Source: CAZOAR01 sp964577985
Lineage (GTDB): Bacteria > Gemmatimonadota > CAZMKB01 > CAZNLH01
NCBI GenBank assembly: GCA_964577985.1
Contig: CAZOAR010000016.1
Coordinates: forward strand, 1 to 58,724
Length of the DNA stretch: 58,724 nucleotides
Direction of reading: 5' to 3'
Numbering within the stretch: position 1 is the stretch's first letter; the number at the start of each line of letters is the position of its first letter. Made by a program: the position numbers and the translations under genes. The notes beneath the pieces are model-generated. The model had not been told where the DNA came from and made no database searches. It worked only from the letters and a program-made list of their open reading frames with translations. Positions 27,048-34,203 of the stretch are shown here, piece by piece.

Positions 27048-27992
27048 ATGACGAGGAAAGTCTTTGCTGTTGCTGCTCTGGCCATTTTTTGCATGAGCAT
27101 GCCTCTGCTGGCTCTCACAGCCTCAGCCACTAACGCTCCCATCGGTAACCAGGTCCAGTTTGGCGATGTCACAGGCCCCATCAGAGGCACCATCGACCAT
27201 ACGAACCAGTTCGACATGGTCCCCGGTGAAGAGTTCAGTTTTGATGTATTTCTGAAGAACATCTCGGAGTATGAAATCACATCAAACGTCCTCGTTCGTC
27301 TCGACATGCCTAACGGCGGCCAGATGAACATGTACAACGAGGATGTGACTCTGGGTAGTATGGAAAACACCCAGTTCAACTACTCCCAGATGATTCCGGA
27401 CGGAGTGCAGCTTTACGGTCGCTACACGATGAAGCTGTTCATCGACAACGGACTTGCTGATTTCTTCCAGTTCGACATGAACGCACGCAACGACATCATC
27501 GTCCGTTGGGATGATGGTGTAATGGCCAACGCCTATGCCTGGTACGATGCAGGCAGCAGGTGGGCCATCAGGGGTTGTATGCCCGCTGGCGCGACGATCA
27601 AAGAGATCTGCGCTGACATGCTCTCCCCCACGGATGATTTCTGGCCGTGGCCGGATGCGGTCCAGAGCCCTGTAGACCTCCAGGTATACGACGCTTCTTA
27701 CAACCTGGTCTACAGCAGCGGTCCCGTAGTCGCCGATGACTACGCGTGTGCGAACCCGATGGTGGCGGCTCCGCAGCCCCACTTTTTCGTCGCGGAAGAG
27801 CAGCTTGGGGCCTATCCTGACTGCGACGGACAGAACGTCGACGACGGCTTGAACCACTATGACCAGATGTATGCTTACGTCGCCGGCGCATGGGAGAACT
27901 ACACCAGCATCAGCGGTGACCTTATGATCTGGGCGAGCGGCACGATGGCCAATGGCGCGATCGTTACTACCGGTTCCGCTCCGGTGCAATAG
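27048..27992 (+). CDS. Secreted protein of unknown function, paralogue 1
   Basis: A 314-aa exported protein. A signal peptide (VFAVAALAIFCMSMPLLALTASA) is followed by two beta-rich halves. The first holds DMVPGEEFSFDVFLKN and LVRLDMPNGGQ, like an immunoglobulin-type domain. The second begins RWDDGVMANAYAWYDAG and continues AIRGCMPAG and WPWPDAVQSPVDLQVYD, resembling the YDDGxxExA-type beta-sandwich seen in secreted FCB proteins. No enzyme motif and no sorting domain is seen. Its promoter and ribosome binding site are strong, suggesting an abundant product. It is closely similar to the next gene, so the pair arose by tandem duplication. Confidence 0.75.
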   Translation: MTRKVFAVAALAIFCMSMPLLALTASATNAPIGNQVQFGDVTGPIRGTIDHTNQFDMVPGEEFSFDVFLKNISEYEITSNVLVRLDMPNGGQMNMYNEDVTLGSMENTQFNYSQMIPDGVQLYGRYTMKLFIDNGLADFFQFDMNARNDIIVRWDDGVMANAYAWYDAGSRWAIRGCMPAGATIKEICADMLSPTDDFWPWPDAVQSPVDLQVYDASYNLVYSSGPVVADDYACANPMVAAPQPHFFVAEEQLGAYPDCDGQNVDDGLNHYDQMYAYVAGAWENYTSISGDLMIWASGTMANGAIVTTGSAPVQ

Positions 27993-28066
27993 GGTTCCTG
28001 GCCACACAAGAGCAGTCCGGTTTTGAACTGCTCGAACGTCACAATCTTACTGTTTTTGTGATGAAG

Positions 28067-28096
28067 GATGGGGAAGGGAGCAATCTCTTCCCCATC
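28067..28096 (+). terminator. Strong stem-loop after the first secreted paralogue
   Basis: A perfect 10-bp stem GATGGGGAAG/CTTCCCCATC with a 10-nt loop. A weaker stem GAGCAGT/ACTGCTC (28010-28033) precedes it. No U-run follows directly (the nearest is at 28132), so it may be a terminator or a 3' stabilising hairpin. Confidence 0.45.
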
Positions 28097-28290
28097 ACTT
28101 ATCATCTGTCGCTCCCTGATTTGCACTGCCGTTTTTTTTGTTTGCCCGTGCTTACGGTTTTGTATTGCATTCAATATCTATTTTGACTATATTGCCCATA
28201 CCATATCTTTATTGTCTGACATTCAGTTATAAGTCCTCTTTGCCGGCACGGCATGAATAGAGGAAGAGACTGTAATCTTAAGCAGGAGGA

Positions 28291-29310
28291 GTGATGAAAA
28301 CGAGAACGCTTATCTGCTTGGCGCTGTCTGTCGCCACACTGGGATCTATTGATCTATCCAACCTTTTCTCTTTCTCGTCCTACCCTGGTAACGGGGCAAC
28401 CGTCTCGGTTTCTCAACTCGAATCTGGTGATACAGTGACTGGCGGTGAGCATCACATCGTGGGGGGCACCAATTCAATCGACGGATTCATAGACCTTACT
28501 GTGCCTTTCGAGGTAGTACCTGGAGAAGAAGTCACACTTGATGTCAAACTCTGGAACGTTGATGAGACGGTGGCTTCGAGCGTTGTAATGATTCGCATGG
28601 ACATGCCTAACGGCATGAGGCGAGAGCTTATGACTGAGCAGTTCACACTTGATAGTGAGGAAATTGTCACCTTCCATCTCTCGGATGTCATACCGGAGGA
28701 TTTCCAGTTGTATGGCAGATACACGATCAAACTCTTCATCGACGATCGCCTTTCAGACTTCTTTCAGTTCGATCTGCACGGCAGAGACGGGATAGAGGTC
28801 AGATGGGATGATGGGGTGATGGCCAACGCCTGGGCATTCTATGACCTGTGTAACGCGTGGGCAATCAGAGGATGTCTCCCGCAAGGCGCGGTTCTCGACT
28901 CCATCGGGACATATATCCTGTCCGAGAATGACGATTCCTGGCCATGGCCCGACGATATACATCAGGACATCCTGCTGCAGGTCTACGACGACGATGGCTC
29001 CCGCGGGATGCCAGGGACGCTGCTTTATTCAGAGGTCTCGAGTGTGACGCCGGGAACGAGCCATGCCGTCGCCTTTCCAGCGATAGCTCTGAGCAACGGA
29101 TTCTACATCACCAACGATCAACTCACCGATTACCCGGCCTGTGAGGCCCAGTGCGTCGATAGAGAGCTCAATCACCCGGACCAGATGTTCACTCGAATAG
29201 ATGGAATCTGGGGAAACGCGGGCACCGAATATGGCGGGGACTTCATGATGTGGGGAGTAGGACACATGGGGAGCGATCGGATTGTCATAGGCACTCCACC
29301 CGTCAGATAG
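28291..29310 (+). CDS. Secreted protein of unknown function, paralogue 2
   Basis: A 339-aa exported protein similar over its full length to the one at 27048. Shared blocks include PGEEVTLDVKLWN, RMDMPNGM, QLYGRYTIKLFIDD, DFFQFDLHGRD, RWDDGVMANAWAFYD, AIRGCLPQGA, WPWPDD and LNHPDQMF. The N-terminus (TLICLALSVATLGSI) is signal-peptide-like but weaker than in paralogue 1. Extra residues around DDDGSRGMPGTLLYSEV link it to the secreted beta-sandwich family. A good ribosome binding site (AGGAGG) precedes the ATG. The roles of both proteins are unknown; extracellular or surface use is inferred from the signal peptides. Confidence 0.72.
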   Translation: MMKTRTLICLALSVATLGSIDLSNLFSFSSYPGNGATVSVSQLESGDTVTGGEHHIVGGTNSIDGFIDLTVPFEVVPGEEVTLDVKLWNVDETVASSVVMIRMDMPNGMRRELMTEQFTLDSEEIVTFHLSDVIPEDFQLYGRYTIKLFIDDRLSDFFQFDLHGRDGIEVRWDDGVMANAWAFYDLCNAWAIRGCLPQGAVLDSIGTYILSENDDSWPWPDDIHQDILLQVYDDDGSRGMPGTLLYSEVSSVTPGTSHAVAFPAIALSNGFYITNDQLTDYPACEAQCVDRELNHPDQMFTRIDGIWGNAGTEYGGDFMMWGVGHMGSDRIVIGTPPVR

Positions 29311-29330
29311 CGTCTCCATCGTGTCATGCG

Positions 29331-30626
29331 TCATGGCGTGAGCCTGTTGATCAACCTGGGAAAAGGGATGGCTTCTCTCAGGTGGCTCAGACCGCATATC
29401 CAGGCAAGAAGGCGTTCCAGCCCGAGACCGAACCCTGAATGCGGGAACGTCCCGTACCTGCGCAGATCCAGATACCAGTCGTAGTTCTTCTCCGCCAGGC
29501 CCATTTCTCTTATTCTAGAGCGGAGGCTATCCAGGTCGTCTGTTCGCTGTGACCCGCCCACTATCTCCCCATACCCTTCAGGAGCCAGCAAGTCGCTGCA
29601 CAAGACGACCTCCGGCCGGTCCGGGTCCGGCGGCATGTAGAAGGCTTTTATATCGCGCGGGTAATTGTAGACGAAGACCGGACGATCGTATTGGCTGCTC
29701 AGGACAGTTTCCTCCTCGGCACCGAAGTCCGAGCCCCACTCTTTCCTGACGTCATGATCGGCGAGGACATCTATCGCCTCGTCGTAGCTGATTCTCGGGA
29801 ACGGGGGCTCGACATTATCCAGCCGCGAAATGTCCCGTTTCAGCTCCTTGAGTTCCCCTTTTCTCTTCTCCAGAACCCTCCTGACGATTGAACAGATAAA
29901 GTCCTCCTGGAGATCCATATTCCCCCTGCAGTCCATGAACGCCACCTCCGCTTCGACCATCCAGAACTCGGTCAGATGTCTCCGCGTCTTCGATTTTTCC
30001 GCCCGAAATGTGGGACCAAAACAATACACTTTCCCGAACGCCGCCGCTGCGGCTTCGGCATAGAGCTGGCCGGTTTGAGCGAGGTAGGCCTTCCCCTCAT
30101 GAAAATAGTCGGTCTCAAAGAGAGTTGACGCGCTCTCGCCGATGGCCCCCGTCAGGATGGGTGAATCCACAAGTACAAACTCGTTGTCATAAAAATAGTC
30201 TCTGATGGCTTTGATCAACTCATCCCGTATCCTGAGTATGCATCGCTGACGGCTGGAACGGAGCCACAAATGCCTGTGATCGAGCAGGAAGGTGTCTCCG
30301 TGACTTTTCGGAGTGATGGGATAGTCATGACATGCCTGCACGATAGAGACGTCAGAGATCTGCATCTCCACGCCGCCGGGGGATCTCTTATCCTCTCTTA
30401 TGCTGCCCGTTACGATGAGAGAGGTCTCCTGACCGATCTCGTCATATAGCTCGAAGGTCTCATCCGCTACCTCGCCCCTGACCATAACTCCCTGAACAAC
30501 CCCTGTCCCGTCACGAAGAAGCAGAAATTGTATCTTGCCTATCGATCTCTTGTTGTAGAGCCACCCTTTGATTATCACGTCCTCACCCACATGCTCTCTG
30601 AGATGACTGATGTATGTCTGTGACAA
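29331..30626 (-). CDS. asnS: Asparaginyl-tRNA synthetase
   Basis: Class IIb aminoacyl-tRNA synthetase of 431 aa. The N-terminal OB-fold anticodon-binding domain (EDVIIKGWLYNKRSIGKIQFLLLRDG) leads to the catalytic core. Motif 2 is FGPTFRAEKSKTRRHLTEFWMVEAE and motif 3 is GFGLGLERLLAWICGL (family motifs). The start is most likely the TTG at 30626 (SQTYISHL), with GGGAGG 5 nt upstream; the GTG at 30680 lacks a ribosome binding site. The gene converges on the second secreted paralogue, with only 20 bp between the stops. Confidence 0.93.
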   Translation of the reverse strand: MSQTYISHLREHVGEDVIIKGWLYNKRSIGKIQFLLLRDGTGVVQGVMVRGEVADETFELYDEIGQETSLIVTGSIREDKRSPGGVEMQISDVSIVQACHDYPITPKSHGDTFLLDHRHLWLRSSRQRCILRIRDELIKAIRDYFYDNEFVLVDSPILTGAIGESASTLFETDYFHEGKAYLAQTGQLYAEAAAAAFGKVYCFGPTFRAEKSKTRRHLTEFWMVEAEVAFMDCRGNMDLQEDFICSIVRRVLEKRKGELKELKRDISRLDNVEPPFPRISYDEAIDVLADHDVRKEWGSDFGAEEETVLSSQYDRPVFVYNYPRDIKAFYMPPDPDRPEVVLCSDLLAPEGYGEIVGGSQRTDDLDSLRSRIREMGLAEKNYDWYLDLRRYGTFPHSGFGLGLERLLAWICGLSHLREAIPFPRLINRLTP

Positions 30627-30707
30627 GCTTTCCTCCCTGAAATTGCCAACCGGTTGACCCGCGGCAGAATGGGCCTTCACACCGGATGCGTGCCGGATTC
30701 TCCAGAA

Positions 30708-30736
30708 ACGCTATCGCCTGGGCGATAAGATGTCAA
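30708..30736 (-). promoter_or_regulatory. Candidate sigma-70 promoter of asnS
   Basis: TTGACA (30731-30736), 17 nt, TAGCGT (30708-30713) on the minus strand. It lies back to back with the plus-strand promoter at 30750. Confidence 0.5.
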
Positions 30737-30749
30737 GTCCTTAGTTTAC

Positions 30750-30778
30750 TTGAAGCGACGGGCCCCCGCGCTTAATAT
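30750..30778 (+). promoter_or_regulatory. Candidate sigma-70 promoter of the envelope operon
   Basis: TTGAAG (30750-30755), 17 nt, TAATAT (30773-30778), 60 bp before the propeller lipoprotein gene. Confidence 0.45.
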
Positions 30779-30837
30779 ATCCCCAGGAACCTGAGGCCTG
30801 ACAGGTGTAATAACCATGGAACAAAGGAGGAAGATGC

Positions 30838-31995
30838 TTGCGGATCACGTTTCACATACTGATTCTCTGCCTGTCTACCGTTGCCACACTGATACAGAGC
30901 TGCGGACCGCGTATCCTCCCGGAGTCAAGCTATATCGGCGAATGGAGGACCGCAGCAGGTGGTTTTGAGCGAAAGGGCGCCGTCTGCGCGCGACTTACGC
31001 CCCCTCTCGTAGAAGTCTGGAGGGTAAGGGCGGGAAAAGGCATCGAGGGTTCTCCCGTGCCTGTGGGAGAAATCGTCATTGTCGCGACTACCGACGGAAA
31101 GGTAAAGGCGTATCGGCTGGAAGATGGTGAGAGCCTGTGGAATAAGAGTATCAAGGCGGGATTCTTCGCGGCGCCCGTAGTGGCCGGAGGGAGGGTTTTC
31201 ATCTCTTCGGAATATCCCGATGGAAGGCTCTACTGCCTTGATCTCGAGAGGGGTGACACTATCTGGCAGGCCACTGTCGGCCCATGCCGTTCAGGATCCA
31301 CTGTGGAGGCCGGTATCGTCTACACAATTAACAACGCGGGTGAGATATTCAGCCATGCAGCAGGCGACGGGCACTTCCTCTGGAAAAAAGAGGTACCATC
31401 TCTCCAGGACCAGTCCCCCATCGTATCCGGCAATTCACTGTTTGTTGTCTGCGACCGGAATACGCTGAGGCTGACCTCTACAGCGGATGGTGACTCGCTG
31501 GATGCTATAGCCTTCGACTATGACTTATCCGGCAGCGCGGCGATGCAGAAAAACCGCATTATGTTAGGCTCAAAAGCGGGAATCTGCACAGTCGATGTCT
31601 CCGGGGAGGAGAAGGAGACAGCTTTGCTGGAGGCCGCCGATACCTATAAACTGGCCGTATCGGAAGACATCATACTGGGAACGGATGGGAGTAGAAAGGC
31701 GTTCGCCATAGATTCCCGTTCAGGAGAAGAACTCTGGACCAGATCCACCAGCGGCCTCCTGGAGGCATCCCCGGCAATCGCGGGGGATACAGGGGTAATA
31801 GTCTCCCTCGCCGGGGAGATCGAACTCCTCAACCTGTTGACAGGCGAACTCCGGTGGAAGGATACGCTCGACGTTCCCCTTTCTTCCGAGCCGGCGGTTT
31901 CGGGTGATTTGCTCCTGCTGGCGACCGAGAGAGGCGAACTCATCGCGTACTCGTCACGGGATGATCTTCCGACAGGAAGTAAGGTAGCGAGATGA
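30838..31995 (+). CDS. PQQ-like beta-propeller lipoprotein (BamB-like)
   Basis: A 385-aa predicted lipoprotein with the lipobox LIQSC and then a beta-propeller of PQQ-like blades (GKVKAYRLEDGESLWNKSI, GRLYCLDLERGDTIWQATV, GELRWKDTLDVPLSSEPAV). BamB, an accessory of outer-membrane protein assembly, has this form, but the C-terminal gene context differs, so the name is only a resemblance. The start is a TTG at 30838: GGAGG is 7 nt upstream, while the ATG at 30834 is in another frame and only 3 nt from GGAGG. It overlaps the next gene by 4 nt. Confidence 0.8.
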   Translation: MRITFHILILCLSTVATLIQSCGPRILPESSYIGEWRTAAGGFERKGAVCARLTPPLVEVWRVRAGKGIEGSPVPVGEIVIVATTDGKVKAYRLEDGESLWNKSIKAGFFAAPVVAGGRVFISSEYPDGRLYCLDLERGDTIWQATVGPCRSGSTVEAGIVYTINNAGEIFSHAAGDGHFLWKKEVPSLQDQSPIVSGNSLFVVCDRNTLRLTSTADGDSLDAIAFDYDLSGSAAMQKNRIMLGSKAGICTVDVSGEEKETALLEAADTYKLAVSEDIILGTDGSRKAFAIDSRSGEELWTRSTSGLLEASPAIAGDTGVIVSLAGEIELLNLLTGELRWKDTLDVPLSSEPAVSGDLLLLATERGELIAYSSRDDLPTGSKVAR

Positions 31996-32894
31996 GCGTC
32001 AACATCCTTCTGAGGTCCCTGGCAATAGCGCTGGCAACAATAGTGGCCTCGCGGGGAGCCGCCGTTGCCGACCACCTGATCATACTCAACTATCCGGGCA
32101 CTCGGCTGGCCGTGGATGACAGCATACGTTCGCGTGACGGCGTTGACACTGTCAGTGTGGGGCCGGGCACTCACAGTCTCTCGCTTTATCTGCCCGCCAT
32201 GGAGGGTGTGTGGATGCCGCCGGTCCTGCACAGGCGATTCATCCCGGCAGAGGATGAGACACTCCAGATAAGCCCCGAAGGTACAACGCTGCTGAATGTA
32301 CTGACGACGCCCGAAGAAGCCAGCGTGTTTCTCGATGGTCTGTACCTGGACGCCACTCCTCTCTCACTCACCGTGGTCAGGGGGATGGACAGGACGCTGA
32401 GGGTGGAGAAGGAAGGATACCGGAGCGTAACGATAGACCTGGAGCGGCAGGCACCCGGCGGATCAGTCCTGACGCTGTCACTCGATCCCGTCCAGACGGA
32501 AACCGGACGCGAGGTGCCCATGGCCCCCGGTAAAGAGTCTGGTCGACATCTGCCGGGATGGGTCCCGTACACGGCTTTTTCCTTCTTCGTCGTCTCCACT
32601 GCACTAGGATTCCACAGCAGGAGCCGCGCTGACGAGCTTTACGATGATTATCTCGCCTCCTCCTCCAGGGAGCAGATGGACCGCTTGTACGACCAGTCAC
32701 GAACAATGGACAACCGCGCTCGAATCTTCTGGATCAGTGGCGAAATAGCGCTGGGGGCGTCTATCTACCTCTGGGCAAGAGAATTCCGGGAGCACGACGC
32801 AAGGAGAACTCGATATCCACTGAGTCTGGGTCTGTCCCGCAGAAGCGGTGGAGATGTCTTTCTCTCGGTGGCATACGGCGCGAAGGTACATTGA
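31992..32894 (+). CDS. PEGA-domain membrane protein
   Basis: A 300-aa protein with a signal peptide (LLRSLAIALATIVASRGAAVA) and a PEGA domain near residues 95-165 (TTPEEASVFLDGLYLDATPLSLTVVRG, with LRVEKEGYRS typical of the domain). PEGA domains lie in surface proteins and are usually thought to be involved in cell-envelope contacts. Two later hydrophobic segments (YTAFSFFVVSTALGF and FWISGEIALGASIYLWA) suggest anchoring in the membrane. It overlaps the propeller gene by 4 nt and is followed after 1 bp by the NHL-like lipoprotein. Confidence 0.72.
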   Translation: MSVNILLRSLAIALATIVASRGAAVADHLIILNYPGTRLAVDDSIRSRDGVDTVSVGPGTHSLSLYLPAMEGVWMPPVLHRRFIPAEDETLQISPEGTTLLNVLTTPEEASVFLDGLYLDATPLSLTVVRGMDRTLRVEKEGYRSVTIDLERQAPGGSVLTLSLDPVQTETGREVPMAPGKESGRHLPGWVPYTAFSFFVVSTALGFHSRSRADELYDDYLASSSREQMDRLYDQSRTMDNRARIFWISGEIALGASIYLWAREFREHDARRTRYPLSLGLSRRSGGDVFLSVAYGAKVH

Positions 32895-32895
32895 C

Positions 32896-34167
32896 ATGGA
32901 GCGACGAACGACGCTGATGCTGATCCTCCTGGCAGGGGCTGCCATGATCCTCTTCGGATGCGAGGGAAGAGACCGTTCAAACCCACTCGACCCACTCAAC
33001 CCTGACACGGGAGGTGTCCCGGACAATCTTAACGCTGTTGCGGCCGACGCGGAAGTGATCCTGGAGTGGGATGACTTCGGCTTCGATGACCTCGAAGGCT
33101 ATGACATAATCAGGACCGAGGAAGACCTCCCGGAGAGCACGACTTTGAACGGCTCACGACTCTCCCCCTCGGCCACGACGTGGGTCGATCGCGATGTTCT
33201 CAACTCGCGGACCTATTCCTACGTACTCCGTTTCCTGACACCGGGTGACAACGCTCTACTATCGGAACCCGATCTCGCCACGCCCGGGACAGTAACCATA
33301 TGGGCGGTAGATATCAATTCACCTTCACTGCGAAAGATATCACCCGATGGACGAGACCTGGTGAAGAGAATAGCGGGTCTTTCAGGTCCTGCCGATCTAA
33401 CCATAACCGGGGAGGGAGGCAACATCTGGGTCGCTGATTATTTTGGAGGCCAGTTAAAGAAGTACGACCTCGAGGGGGAGTTGATCCTGTCACGATTTCA
33501 CTCTTCAGAAGGCAGGGGATTGCCGCTCAGTCTCGATTACCGTGACTCGGATAGCACGATCTGGGTGGGTGCCAGATCCCCTGACGGCCTCTCTCAGGTC
33601 AATAGTGCTGGAGAAGAGGTGTCCTATTATTCTACCATATCCTACCCGATCGATGTCGCAATAGATGGCTCGGACGGCACGGTGTGGGTCGCATCCCTGG
33701 ACGAGAACACAGTTCACAGGCAAGGTCCCGGAGATGACGGTTTCACGCTGATCACGGGATTCAACCAGCCGCGATCGCTCTCGGTCGATCCTGTGGCCGG
33801 CCATTGCTGGGTCGCGGACAATCAGGGTGTCACCATCCTGAGCAGAGACGGTGGTACTTTCCTGTCTCTTCTCGATTTCAACTCACCCGGGGCGGTCGCT
33901 GTCGACATCAGCGATGGTTCATGCTGGGTGTCGGACTACAACGGAGACTGGAGCGTGAGTCGGGTCGATTCGAATGGCGCTGTGGAAGTGAGAGTGGGCG
34001 GCTTCGGTTCAATAAGCGACCTCGCGGTTGATTACTCCAGCGGGGAGTGCTGGCTCACTGTTGTTACAGCCACAGAGGGAGAAGTCGTCAAGCTATCAGG
34101 TGATGGGGAGGTCCTTGGCAAGGTCGGCAGCCTGGCCTATCCATCCGCGATCGCCGTCCTTCCGTAG
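32896..34167 (+). CDS. NHL/SMP-30-like propeller lipoprotein with Fn3-like domain
   Basis: A 423-aa lipoprotein (lipobox LFGC, then EGRDRSNPLDPLNPDTGG). Residues 40-130 look like a fibronectin type III domain (PDNLNAVAADAEVILEWDDF, LEGYDIIRTEEDLP). The rest is a propeller of short repeats: GGNIWVADYFGGQLKKYDLEG, DSTIWVGARSPDG, DGTVWVASLDENTV, AGHCWVADNQG, DGSCWVSDYNG. I chose the ATG at 32896, 1 bp after the PEGA gene stop; the frame is open 16 codons further upstream inside that gene. The function is unknown; envelope binding is inferred. Confidence 0.72.
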   Translation: MERRTTLMLILLAGAAMILFGCEGRDRSNPLDPLNPDTGGVPDNLNAVAADAEVILEWDDFGFDDLEGYDIIRTEEDLPESTTLNGSRLSPSATTWVDRDVLNSRTYSYVLRFLTPGDNALLSEPDLATPGTVTIWAVDINSPSLRKISPDGRDLVKRIAGLSGPADLTITGEGGNIWVADYFGGQLKKYDLEGELILSRFHSSEGRGLPLSLDYRDSDSTIWVGARSPDGLSQVNSAGEEVSYYSTISYPIDVAIDGSDGTVWVASLDENTVHRQGPGDDGFTLITGFNQPRSLSVDPVAGHCWVADNQGVTILSRDGGTFLSLLDFNSPGAVAVDISDGSCWVSDYNGDWSVSRVDSNGAVEVRVGGFGSISDLAVDYSSGECWLTVVTATEGEVVKLSGDGEVLGKVGSLAYPSAIAVLP

Positions 34168-34203
34168 ACCGAAGTTGCATGACAAGAACGCGGGTTGGGT
34201 ATT

